A DNA stretch of 64,000 bases from Muribaculaceae bacterium (lineage in GTDB: Bacteria; Bacteroidota; Bacteroidia; Bacteroidales; Muribaculaceae), in NCBI GenBank assembly GCA_009775375.1, contig VSPO01000004.1, positions 1 to 64,000 on the forward strand, given 5' to 3'. Both the position numbers and the translations under genes were made by a program. Under the pieces are notes generated by a model. That model saw only the letters and a program-made list of their open reading frames with translations, did not search any database and had not been told where the DNA came from. Shown here in pieces: positions 36,625-45,124 of the stretch (position 1 is the first letter of the stretch; each line of letters opens with the position of its first letter).

Positions 36625-38586
36625 ATGAAAAAACTATTGACAACATGTCTGATTGGCCTTGGAGCTCTCTCGGTCAGCGGACAAGCACAATCCCCGGCCG
36701 TCATCGACACGGTCAGCGTGGCGAGCCCCAACGGCTGGCTCGTCGTAGGCATCGACAATGCCGACGGCACTCCCGATTTCAACGTGACCTACACAGGCAT
36801 TGAGATCATGAAAGATTCTCCACTCGGATTGAAGACCGACTTCGCCGACTTCTCCAAAGATCTTAAGCTCGTCGGCACGCGACGTGGAAAGGTCAACAAG
36901 AAATATCGCCTCGAAAATATTAAAAAGAGCGATAACGAGTTCGATGCCAATTCCCTGATATGCGAGTTTGAGAACCCGCAGGGACAAAAAATCGAGGTTG
37001 AGGTGCTCGTGGCTCATTGCAACATCGCTTTCCGCTACAATCTTCCGAAACCGAAAGAACGTGCATCAGTAAGGGTGATGGATGAGCTGACAGGGTTCAA
37101 TCTCCCCGAAAACGCCTACGGATTCCTTGCACCACAGAGCGACGCAATGGTAGGCTGGAAACGCACGAAGCCAAGCTATGAGGAGAACTACATGATCGAC
37201 GTCCCTGCCGGAACAAAGTCGCCTTTCGGACATGGATTCACGTTCCCTGCTGTCTTCCGGATTGGCGACAAAGCCTGGGCGATGGTCAGCGAGACCGGCG
37301 TCGACCGCAATTATTGCGCAAGCCGTCTGTCAGACCCTTCCGGGAATCTCTACGAGGTTGAGTTCCCGATGCCGGAGGAGAATAACGGCAACGGCACGGT
37401 GGAACCCGCGTTCGCACTTCCCGGTTCCACTCCCTGGCGTCTGATCACGGTGGGCCATTCCCCCCGTCCGCTTGCCCAGACCACGCTCCCATGGGATGTG
37501 GTAGAGGAGAAATATCCCGCCTCAATAGATTATAAGCCCGGCAAGTCCACCTGGAGCTGGATTCTCTGGCAAGACAACGCAATCAATATGGAGGATTCCA
37601 AAAAATTCATCGACCTCGCCGCCGAGATTGGCTACCCCTACACCCTTATCGACGCCGGCTGGGACAAGACAATGGGACGCAAGGGCATTGAAGAACTCGT
37701 GGCCTACGGAAAACCAAAAGGAGTGGTGCCGATGCTCTGGTATAGCTCAAGCGGATATTGGAACGACATTGAGCAGTCGCCCGTCAACAAGATGGACAAT
37801 CCCATCGCCCGCAAGGAGGAGATGAAATGGATGAAGGAGATTGGAGTGAAAGGAATTAAGGTGGATTTCTTCGGTGGTGACAAGCAGGAGACGATGCGCT
37901 TGTATGAGGATATACTAAGCGATGCCAACGACTACGGCCTGATGGTAATTTTCCATGGCTGCACCCTTCCGAGAGGTTGGGAAAAGATGTATCCCAACTT
38001 CGTGGGAAGCGAGGCAGTGCTTGCCTCCGAGAATATGATTTTCTCGCAAGCTTTCTGCGACGAGGAGGCCGTCAACGCCACCCTTCATCCCATAATAAGG
38101 AATGCGGTAGGATCCATGGAATATGGTGGAAGCTTCCTCAACAAAAGGATGAACCGTGGCAACGACGGAGGAAACACGCGCCGCACTTCCGATGCCTTCC
38201 AGCTTGCGTTGGCCGTAATCTATCAGAATCCGGTTCAGAATTTCGCTCTCGCACCCAACAATCTTCAGGACGCCGACAAGATCTGTCTTGATTTCATGAA
38301 GGAGGTGCCTACGCTGTGGGACGACATTGCCCTTCTTGAAGGCTATCCCGGCAAGTTCACGGTTCTCCAGCGTCGAAGTGGCGACAAATTCTACGTCGCT
38401 GGAATCAACGCCGAGAAAGAGACGAAGAAACTCGACCTGAATCTCGACAACCTCGGAGAGGGGAAAGCCACGATGATTTTCGACGGAAAAGACGGCAAAG
38501 TAGCCAAGAAAGAAATCACCTTGAAGAAAGGGAAGAAAACGAAAGTGGAAATACCCAGCCAAGGTGGCTTCGTGATAGTAAAGTAA
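36625..38586 (+). CDS. Glycoside hydrolase family 97, retaining (alpha-galactosidase-like) branch
   Basis: The chain begins with a signal peptide (MKKLLTTCLIGLGALSVSG), followed by the GH97 N-terminal beta domain and a TIM barrel. Asp414 in GIKVDFF and Glu469 in VLASENM fall where the characterised retaining alpha-galactosidase of Bacteroides thetaiotaomicron has its nucleophile Asp415 and acid/base Glu470 (numbering recalled, not aligned by software). Inverting SusB-type members lack that Asp. The open frame extends 14 codons upstream to 36583, but the signal peptide starts at the ATG chosen. It should act in the periplasm on oligosaccharides imported by the SusCD pair. Confidence 0.9.
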   Translation: MKKLLTTCLIGLGALSVSGQAQSPAVIDTVSVASPNGWLVVGIDNADGTPDFNVTYTGIEIMKDSPLGLKTDFADFSKDLKLVGTRRGKVNKKYRLENIKKSDNEFDANSLICEFENPQGQKIEVEVLVAHCNIAFRYNLPKPKERASVRVMDELTGFNLPENAYGFLAPQSDAMVGWKRTKPSYEENYMIDVPAGTKSPFGHGFTFPAVFRIGDKAWAMVSETGVDRNYCASRLSDPSGNLYEVEFPMPEENNGNGTVEPAFALPGSTPWRLITVGHSPRPLAQTTLPWDVVEEKYPASIDYKPGKSTWSWILWQDNAINMEDSKKFIDLAAEIGYPYTLIDAGWDKTMGRKGIEELVAYGKPKGVVPMLWYSSSGYWNDIEQSPVNKMDNPIARKEEMKWMKEIGVKGIKVDFFGGDKQETMRLYEDILSDANDYGLMVIFHGCTLPRGWEKMYPNFVGSEAVLASENMIFSQAFCDEEAVNATLHPIIRNAVGSMEYGGSFLNKRMNRGNDGGNTRRTSDAFQLALAVIYQNPVQNFALAPNNLQDADKICLDFMKEVPTLWDDIALLEGYPGKFTVLQRRSGDKFYVAGINAEKETKKLDLNLDNLGEGKATMIFDGKDGKVAKKEITLKKGKKTKVEIPSQGGFVIVK

Positions 38587-38597
38587 AATCCAAAAAG

Positions 38598-38626
38598 AGA
38601 GCCCTCCGATTGCATCGGAGGGCTCT
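38598..38626. terminator. Terminator between the GH97 gene and the biotin operon
   Basis: A perfect 13-bp stem (38598-38610 with 38614-38626) with a 3-base loop sits between convergent genes. On the - strand it is followed by CTTTTTGG, so it mainly serves the biotin operon. Confidence 0.85.
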
Positions 38627-38646
38627 TAGCTACGAGTACATCCCAA

Positions 38647-39993
38647 TTATTTGCGAGCTATGACGTAGAATGGCTTGTAGGTGAGGCGCGAAGGAAGACG
38701 GTGCAGGGTTTCCGACAGCGGAAGGGTTGATTTTGAATTGCCTCCTACCCCCGTCTTTTGCAGATGAAGCATCAATTGACGCGTCCCTGGAAATTCCACG
38801 ATGATCTCCTCTTCTGAATGCATGACATTGCTGAATTTGTCCTCCAACATCCCGCGCAGACGTTCCCTACTGCGATATACCAGGCAAAATGGATTGACAC
38901 CCAAAAGTTCATGAAGATTGCCCGATGTGAACGTGCTGCACGCAAATATGCCTCCATCCTTCAAAAGCCTTGCGACATTGCGGAAAAAGCTTTCATGATC
39001 CACGAGCCATTGTATGGAGGAGGCGGATATAATGGCGTCATAGCTGTTGGCTTCTGAAGAGGATAGCTCCTTGACCAGGTCTTCCGCATCCCCAGTCATA
39101 TAACGCTCCTCAGGAGCGACATCGAGTCGTGGCAATTCATAAAGATCAATGAAATCCATCTTCTCCGGTCGGAATCTTTCTGCAAACATACGGGAGAAGA
39201 GTCCGCTCCCGGCTCCTATTTCCAAAACTTTCCGGTAGCTTCCTTGCGGAATCAGGTCGGCGAGATGTCGGGCTATCTTTTTCTGTGCATCGGCATGGCT
39301 GTCGTAGGAGGGGAGAGCCTTACGGAATTTCTCGCCTACAGAAGCTCTTTCTGCGATAATGCCGGAGACAAGGGCGGCCATATCGACAAAATGAGGCGCT
39401 ACGTTCTCTCTTCTCTCAGTGTCAGGATGATACGTCTGCCAGAAACTCAGTTGGTTGTCATGAGGGAAGATGGCGTCTTCTGTGGAGATATATGCGCAAT
39501 CCCATCTGCCACGCTTATCACTCTCCCCCGACTGCTCGCCTATATAAAGCAATTGCTTGCTTAAGATGTCGGCTGAGTCCTCGCTGAAACGCTCCTTGAT
39601 CCGGTCGTAGTCCTGTCCCGACATGCGTCTGCGGAATTTCATGAGATTCCGTTCGTTAAGGCCATCCGCAGTCCCCTTGAAAATCCTTTCCGGGATTCCG
39701 TAACTGTCATCCACGGGGCGTTCCGTCCCATTGACGGCCACGGCCAGAGCGATTCTCTCAAACGGCAATGAGCGGGACGCAGCGAACACTCCTAATGACC
39801 AGGCAAACAGGCAGACAATGGAATAACCCCTAAGCATATCCTTGGGGAAATCCATGTCTGAATAGTCGGAGGCCACCATCACGTCGTAGCCATCCACGGC
39901 CACGTCTTTGTAGAAGTCGGCCGACGTGCTCCATCCGGCAAATATAAGTATCAGTCGGTCGGATCCGCAACTATGAATCAGTTCACACTTCAT
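38647..39993 (-). CDS. BioG-BioC fusion: pimeloyl-ACP methyl ester esterase and malonyl-ACP O-methyltransferase
   Basis: Residues 1-210 match the BioG (DUF452) alpha/beta hydrolase with nucleophile Ser66 in the AWSLG elbow. Residues from about 225 match BioC, a SAM-dependent methyltransferase with VLEIGAGSGLFSR near 256-268. BioC methylates malonyl-ACP so it can enter fatty-acid elongation, and BioG later removes the methyl ester, so the fusion brackets pimeloyl synthesis. The frame is open 21 codons further upstream, but the ATG at 39991-39993 overlaps the bioF stop by 11 bases, which suits coupled translation. Confidence 0.9.
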   Translation of the reverse strand: MKCELIHSCGSDRLILIFAGWSTSADFYKDVAVDGYDVMVASDYSDMDFPKDMLRGYSIVCLFAWSLGVFAASRSLPFERIALAVAVNGTERPVDDSYGIPERIFKGTADGLNERNLMKFRRRMSGQDYDRIKERFSEDSADILSKQLLYIGEQSGESDKRGRWDCAYISTEDAIFPHDNQLSFWQTYHPDTERRENVAPHFVDMAALVSGIIAERASVGEKFRKALPSYDSHADAQKKIARHLADLIPQGSYRKVLEIGAGSGLFSRMFAERFRPEKMDFIDLYELPRLDVAPEERYMTGDAEDLVKELSSSEANSYDAIISASSIQWLVDHESFFRNVARLLKDGGIFACSTFTSGNLHELLGVNPFCLVYRSRERLRGMLEDKFSNVMHSEEEIIVEFPGTRQLMLHLQKTGVGGNSKSTLPLSETLHRLPSRLTYKPFYVIARK

Positions 39994-41116
39994 TGGCCGC
40001 CTCCTCCAATACTTTGAAAACGCGTTCAAACTGAGTAGTTTCCATCCCTGCCCCAAGGGAAAAACGTATGCGTTCCCCTCCGGGCGGCACTGTTGGGCGG
40101 CGTATCGGCAGCGCGATTATTCCGCTTTCCCGTAGCCGCGAGGCTATCTTCAATGCCTTGGCTGCATCCCCTGTCATAAAAGGAATGATCTGCGACGTGG
40201 ATGGCGACTCTTCCCTCGCGATCTTGTTTATCCTTTCTGTGAATGTCCGGGATATTTCTGCCAGATGTTTGCGGGCATCCCCCATATCCAGGATTTTCTC
40301 AAGCATGAGAATGGTCCAGGCTATGTTGGCCGGAGGCAGGGCTGTGGAGAAGATAAACGGACGAGAAAGATTGATTAGCAAAGACTTCATTTCAGGAGAA
40401 GCCACGGCGAAAGCTCCGGCTGAGGCTGCTGCTTTCCCGAATGTGCCGACGATGATGTCGATATCCTCGGTCAGCCCTATCTCTTCGGCTACTCCAAGCC
40501 CTTTTTCTCCCCTTACCCCGAACGCATGGGCCTCATCCACATACAATATGACATTTGAGAAACGTCTTTTCAGCTCCACGAGTTTGTCGATGGGTGCTTC
40601 GTCGCCGTCCATGCTGTAGATGGATTCCGCCACCACCACGATTCTCTCGTATTTCTCCGATTCCTTCTCAACGATGTTTTCGAGTTTTGTGGCGTCGTTA
40701 TGGGGAAAACGTTTGAATTCAGCCCCGTTTATGCGAAGCCCGTCGATGACGGAGGCATGGATGAGCTTGTCGCAGACAAAAAGGGTGGAGGGTAGGGAAA
40801 GAGCCCCGATGCACCCGACGTTGGCATGATAGCCGGAATTGAAGAGCAACGCCGGTCGTCCGTAAAGACGCTGGAGCATATCCTCAAGCCTCAGATGATA
40901 GTTCTGTCGCGTCGACAATAGCCGTGACGCCGAAGAGGAGAAGGCGGCGTCGGGAAATCTGTCGGTAAATTCTTTGGTAAACTCCCTGAAGGATGCCCCA
41001 AGCGAAAGGTAATCGTTCGACGAAAGGTCAAGCATATCGGTTGCGGGCTCTTCGGGAATCGTGCGAAGCCTGTTCTCCGATTTCAGGGTCTGGAGGATTC
41101 CGTTTATCGTTGGCAT
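39983..41116 (-). CDS. bioF: 8-amino-7-oxononanoate synthase
   Basis: BioF is a PLP enzyme that joins pimeloyl-ACP and L-alanine to give 8-amino-7-oxononanoate. It shows LFNSGYHANVGCIGAL, YVDEAHAFGVRGEKGLG and the PLP-lysine motif GTFGKAAASAGAF. The length of 377 residues is normal, and the Cys/Gly-rich N-terminal extension of CoA-dependent relatives such as KBL is absent. It starts four bases after bioA ends. Confidence 0.94.
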   Translation of the reverse strand: MPTINGILQTLKSENRLRTIPEEPATDMLDLSSNDYLSLGASFREFTKEFTDRFPDAAFSSSASRLLSTRQNYHLRLEDMLQRLYGRPALLFNSGYHANVGCIGALSLPSTLFVCDKLIHASVIDGLRINGAEFKRFPHNDATKLENIVEKESEKYERIVVVAESIYSMDGDEAPIDKLVELKRRFSNVILYVDEAHAFGVRGEKGLGVAEEIGLTEDIDIIVGTFGKAAASAGAFAVASPEMKSLLINLSRPFIFSTALPPANIAWTILMLEKILDMGDARKHLAEISRTFTERINKIAREESPSTSQIIPFMTGDAAKALKIASRLRESGIIALPIRRPTVPPGGERIRFSLGAGMETTQFERVFKVLEEAANEV

Positions 41117-41120
41117 ATGT

Positions 41121-42443
41121 TCAATTCGCTTTTTGTGGAGGAAGGCCTGCCACGAGTTTCACCAAGGCCTCGCAAAGACGCTCCACCTGACTGTCGCTGA
41201 CGGCCAGATAAGGGGGCATTATATAGCAGTTGTGGCCGAAAGGACGTATCCATACCCCCTCGGCGACACATCTTTTCTGAAACTCGCCGCAGTCTACGTA
41301 TTGCTCTGTCTCAATCACTCCGATCCCTCCGAGCACTCTCACGTCTCTGACGTTGGGAAGCTTCTTCGCCGGTGCGAGTTTCTCCTTCATGATGGTTTCG
41401 ATTCGCTGAATCCTCTCCTGCCAGAGGGAGTCAAGCAGAAGTTTTGTGGAGGCAAGCGCCACGGCACATGCAAGAGGGTTCCCCATAAACGTCGGTCCGT
41501 GCATCATTACTCCGGCCTCTCCCGAGGATATCATGTCGGCCACTTTCGCAGAGGCCGCCACGGCCGAGAAGGTCATGTAGCCTCCGGTGAGGGCTTTCCC
41601 TATTAGCATGATGTCGGGCTCGACACCGGCATGCTCCCATGCAAACAGACGGCCTGTGCGCCCGAACCCTGTCGCGATTTCATCGAATATTAGCAGGATG
41701 CCCTTTTCGTCGCACGCCCTGCGCAACTCCCTGAGATATTGTGGATGATAGAAACGCATCCCTCCCGCTCCCTGCACGATGGGTTCGAGTATGACGGCTG
41801 CAAGTTCGTCTGAATGCTCATCAAGGATTTTCTGCATTGGCAGAAAATCTTTGGGATTCCATTCTTCGTCAAAACGGCATTGCGGCGCGTCAGCGAAATA
41901 GCGGATGGGCAGGGCAGGCCCGAATGCCCCGTGCATACCCGTGACGGGATCGCATACCGACATAGCGTTCCATGTGTCGCCGTGGTAGCCGCTTCTTATG
42001 GTGGCGAAATTGGTGCGTTTATGGTTGTTCTGTGCCTGCACGGCCATCTTCATGGCCACTTCCGTGGCCACTGAGCCTGAATCCGCATAGAATATATGAT
42101 TCATCGACGGGGGCAGAATCGAAAGAAGAAGTTTGCCCAATTCAATTGCCGGACGATGGGTCAGTCCGCCGAACATGACGTGGCTCATCTTTTCGAGCTG
42201 ATCTTTTATCGCGGAGTTGAGCGCGGGATGGTTGTAGCCATGTATTACGCACCACCACGACGACATGCCGTCGATAAGTCGGGTTCCGTCGGCCAGGACG
42301 ATCTCCGCCCCCTCTGCGTGGTCCACGACGTAGGTAGGGAGTGGGTTATGAGTGCTTGTATAAGGATGCCACAGGTGGGCGCGGTCAAACCCATCATGGT
42401 TTGTCGCCTGCGGGCATATCTTTTTATCGTTTGCGGATGTCAT
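41121..42443 (-). CDS. bioA: Adenosylmethionine-8-amino-7-oxononanoate aminotransferase
   Basis: BioA transfers the amino group of S-adenosylmethionine to 8-amino-7-oxononanoate. Typical features are HLWHPYTS near the N-terminus, the substrate-loop [33 protein letters not shown] and the PLP lysine in [10 protein letters not shown]. It has the usual length of 440 residues and is the first gene of the operon. A 22-bp palindrome lies just upstream of its start. bioB is not in the window. Confidence 0.95.
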   Translation of the reverse strand: MTSANDKKICPQATNHDGFDRAHLWHPYTSTHNPLPTYVVDHAEGAEIVLADGTRLIDGMSSWWCVIHGYNHPALNSAIKDQLEKMSHVMFGGLTHRPAIELGKLLLSILPPSMNHIFYADSGSVATEVAMKMAVQAQNNHKRTNFATIRSGYHGDTWNAMSVCDPVTGMHGAFGPALPIRYFADAPQCRFDEEWNPKDFLPMQKILDEHSDELAAVILEPIVQGAGGMRFYHPQYLRELRRACDEKGILLIFDEIATGFGRTGRLFAWEHAGVEPDIMLIGKALTGGYMTFSAVAASAKVADMISSGEAGVMMHGPTFMGNPLACAVALASTKLLLDSLWQERIQRIETIMKEKLAPAKKLPNVRDVRVLGGIGVIETEQYVDCGEFQKRCVAEGVWIRPFGHNCYIMPPYLAVSDSQVERLCEALVKLVAGLPPQKAN

Positions 42444-42462
42444 TTCCTCTTCATGATTTTAA

Positions 42463-42484
42463 TGAAGTCGTTTAAACAACTTCA
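42463..42484. promoter_or_regulatory. Palindromic operator candidate upstream of bioA
   Basis: The 22-base site reads TGAAGT, C, GTTTAAAC, A, ACTTCA: a perfect palindrome except for one symmetric pair (C6 with A15 of the inner 20). It lies 20-41 bases before the bioA ATG, where a repressor such as BirA or another biotin regulator would act. The identity of the binder is inference. Confidence 0.55.
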
Positions 42485-42535
42485 ATGCGAAATTACAAAA
42501 TCTTACTCACAAAAGCAACAATTGATTTGTGCTCG

Positions 42536-43963
42536 TCAGTCAATCTTCTTCGAGATACTATCTTGTCTCTGTGAATTTATCTTTTTGTTAGATGGATTTA
42601 GATCTTTTAATTCCGGCTCACAGAGCATACCCTCAAATATCCCGGTTAGTTTTGTATAATGGCGCATTTCTGCATTTTGGTTATGAGGCGTTATAAGACC
42701 TAAAGCCGCCATATCGTTAAACAACCTGACAAGGGATCTTCCGATGGCCCATGCCAAGTTGACGGGGACAGCATTACCTATCTGCTTATATTGAGCGGAA
42801 AGATTCCCACAGAAATGCCAATCGTCGGGAAATGTCTGAATGCGGGCATATTCTCTGATAGTCAGTGGGCGTGTCTCATAAGGATGACATCGTTCTGTTT
42901 GTTTTTGTGCAGGTGCGCATGTAAGGGTAAGGCTCGGCTCTTCCATCGACAGACGGCGAGCCATTCCGGTTTTCCCGCCTCCGAGATTATAACTACCTTT
43001 CATGTATTCCCGAGCGACATCTTCAGGAAGATTTCTCCAGTCGCCACCCTCAGGAACGAGCGACATTACTTTTTTCTTGGATTCAGGATACGATTGTCCT
43101 TCAGATTCGGGGACATCGGTGCTAAATAGATCCCCTGCGAAAAATGCATCTCGTAGAGTCCTAACTTGTGTACAGACATCAGGCCATTTGAAAGACACAA
43201 ATGGTGCGATGTCATTCCTTATTGCAATTAGAATTAATCGTTCCCGTTTTTGTGGTACGTTGTATTGAAGGGCTCTCAATATCTTTGGCTCGACGAGAGT
43301 GTAGCCCAATTCCGATATTACATTCTTGATTGTCTGAAGCGTGCGTCCTTCATCATGTTCAAGGAGTCCCCTCACATTTTCTCCTAAAAAAACTTTTGGC
43401 TGTATCTCCTTGACGGCGCGGGCAAGTTCAAAAAACAAAGTTCCTCGGGTCTCTTCAAATCCAAGACGTTTCCCGGCATAGGAGAATGCTTGACAAGGAA
43501 ATCCACCTGACAAGAAGTCAATTTCACCTCTGAAAGGAGTGAAATCGATATCATGGATGTCTCCTTCTACCACATTCCATTCCGGACGGTTATGTCTTAG
43601 AGTATTGCATGCACTATGGTTGAATTCATTTAAAAGAAGGTGGCGGAATCCGGCCTTTTCCATTCCCAGGGCAAGACCTCCACCACCGGCAAATAATTCC
43701 GCAGAGGTAAACTCAAATGCCGGTACAACGTTCAATTCTTCTTTCCAGCGGGAATGGATCATATTGTGCACTTCCGGAATAGATTCCACTTCTTGCAAAA
43801 AGAAATAAGTTTTTCCATCAGTGCCTGAGTGAGACTTGTATTTTCCGTTGTTGATCCATTTGTCAACAGTGGCACGAGAGACTCCCAGTAAATCAGCGAA
43901 ATTGTTAATGGATATGGTCGTTTGTGGCATATTACTAATTGATAAACTGTTCGAATCCTTCAT
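42536..43963 (-). CDS. DNA (cytosine-5-)-methyltransferase of a type II R-M system
   Basis: The enzyme shows all main 5-methylcytosine motifs in order: FAGGGGLALGMEKAGF (I), GGFPCQAFSYAG with the catalytic Cys (IV), ENVRGLLEHD (VI), QKRERL (VIII) and QIGNAVPVNLAWAIG (X). Residues 1-80 add a small helix-turn-helix domain (FADLLGVSRATVDKWINNGK) of the kind that lets such enzymes control their own operon. The start chosen overlaps the endonuclease gene by 29 bases; an ATG at 43928-43930 would give a non-overlapping, 11-residue shorter product. The gene is clearly richer in A/T than its neighbours, suggesting transfer. Confidence 0.95.
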   Translation of the reverse strand: MKDSNSLSISNMPQTTISINNFADLLGVSRATVDKWINNGKYKSHSGTDGKTYFFLQEVESIPEVHNMIHSRWKEELNVVPAFEFTSAELFAGGGGLALGMEKAGFRHLLLNEFNHSACNTLRHNRPEWNVVEGDIHDIDFTPFRGEIDFLSGGFPCQAFSYAGKRLGFEETRGTLFFELARAVKEIQPKVFLGENVRGLLEHDEGRTLQTIKNVISELGYTLVEPKILRALQYNVPQKRERLILIAIRNDIAPFVSFKWPDVCTQVRTLRDAFFAGDLFSTDVPESEGQSYPESKKKVMSLVPEGGDWRNLPEDVAREYMKGSYNLGGGKTGMARRLSMEEPSLTLTCAPAQKQTERCHPYETRPLTIREYARIQTFPDDWHFCGNLSAQYKQIGNAVPVNLAWAIGRSLVRLFNDMAALGLITPHNQNAEMRHYTKLTGIFEGMLCEPELKDLNPSNKKINSQRQDSISKKID

Positions 43964-44681
43964 ATGTCTTAAATGCCAAAAGATAAAGTGCAGTCAGAAG
44001 ATCTGCATGTTCTTTGGTGAGTTCTTTATATACTGTGTTGTTGAATACAAGAGCTTCATTTTCGCTGATTACGTCCTCAATAATCTGAGGAAGTGCGACG
44101 CATAGTTTATAAAAAGCCTTTGGGTCTCCGAACACCATCTCATAGAATTTGTCCATCGACATGCGTCTTATGCATTTGTGGGAACGTGAAATTTTATCCA
44201 AGGAAATATGCCATGGCTTGTCTTGAGATTTAGTTGAAATCGCTTCTACAAGATAGCAGGTTGCCTGGTCGTCATCCAATAGTTTTGCCTGCATCTTCAT
44301 ATAGGTTTTCTGAGAAGAGGCAGAATTCATGGTATTGTGTTTGTTTTTCAATTCCACATATATGTGGAGCTTTTCATTCTCCACATCAAAGCCATGTTTA
44401 GGCACAATCCATCCGTTTCCCGCGTAACGGAAAATATTTTGATGGAAATAGCCAATGCTATTGGAATTGCTTTTGTCTATTTGCCGTAAACATTCATCTT
44501 CTATCGCCTCTTGTATTGTCTTGCCATATATTTTGGAGTCAAATGTTAGTTTTATTGGATCAACAATATGCTCATTGAATTTTTTAAGAGAGATATCTCT
44601 TCGATATGATTCCACAGTGCTTTTTACGTGTTGAAATATATCTTCATTGGAAATGAATCCAAGATTGTAGTCGTGTCTCAT
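43935..44681 (-). CDS. Type II restriction endonuclease, Eco47II/Sau96I-like
   Basis: The 248-residue protein resembles the Eco47II endonuclease family, which cuts at GGNCC. A PD-(D/E)XK-type active site is visible as FDVEN near residue 98 and VELKNKHNTMNS near 112, followed by QKTYMKMQAKL. The methyltransferase gene overlaps its 3' end. Recognition of GGNCC is an inference from family resemblance. Low GC content matches the methyltransferase and contrasts with the flanking bio and priA genes. Confidence 0.85.
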   Translation of the reverse strand: MRHDYNLGFISNEDIFQHVKSTVESYRRDISLKKFNEHIVDPIKLTFDSKIYGKTIQEAIEDECLRQIDKSNSNSIGYFHQNIFRYAGNGWIVPKHGFDVENEKLHIYVELKNKHNTMNSASSQKTYMKMQAKLLDDDQATCYLVEAISTKSQDKPWHISLDKISRSHKCIRRMSMDKFYEMVFGDPKAFYKLCVALPQIIEDVISENEALVFNNTVYKELTKEHADLLTALYLLAFKTYEGFEQFIN

Positions 44682-44748
44682 TAAAAGATAAAATTTTGAA
44701 TTACGGTTTGAAGACTCCCATAGGCGGATAATCTTTAAGTTAGAAACG

Positions 44749-44779
44749 CAAATTTACAAAATTTCCTTCAATGGGGAAA
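44749..44779 (-). promoter_or_regulatory. Promoter of the restriction-modification operon
   Basis: On the - strand TTTC, 19 bases, then TAAATTTG (44756-44749) fit the Bacteroidota pattern with one change in the -33 box. Start would be near 44742, about 60 bases before the endonuclease ATG. Confidence 0.55.
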
Positions 44780-44857
44780 ACGTATACATCGGATTTAATG
44801 TTCATCTTAAGGAAAGACAAGGCGCCAGTTCCCAAAAGAAGGTTGACCCCAAACAAG

Positions 44858-45088
44858 TCAATTTTTTTCAGGACGAGACATACACTCCTTGCCTGATATG
44901 ATTGTCGGAGATTCTGCAAGCAACGACTGTTGAATCAAAAAGCAACTCTTAAATTCAGCAAGCAGTGGTTGCTGAATTTGTAATCCCTTGAAAGAAAGAT
45001 AGAACTTTCTATAATTGCGTAGAGTGGTAGCAGAATAACCTTTGTCATATTCTGCCGTCAACGCCTCTGAAGCAAGTTCTATAATCTC
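44858..45088 (-). pseudogene. Fragment of a DUF1016 (YhcG-like) PDDEXK nuclease gene
   Basis: The open stretch encodes about 76 residues including EYDKGYSATTLRNYRKFYLSF, which resembles the DUF1016 N-terminal domain (KGFSRRNLYNMRKFY pattern). Upstream the frame is closed by a TAA at 45089-45091 and there is no proper start beyond a TTG. The full family protein is about 340 residues, so the catalytic half is lost. A perfect 11-bp inverted repeat at 44951-44979 interrupts the 3' part. It is probably a decayed defence-type gene left beside the R-M pair. Confidence 0.55.
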
Positions 45089-45124
45089 TTACATGGTTGC
45101 ATAAGGGAAATCTTGAACAAATGG

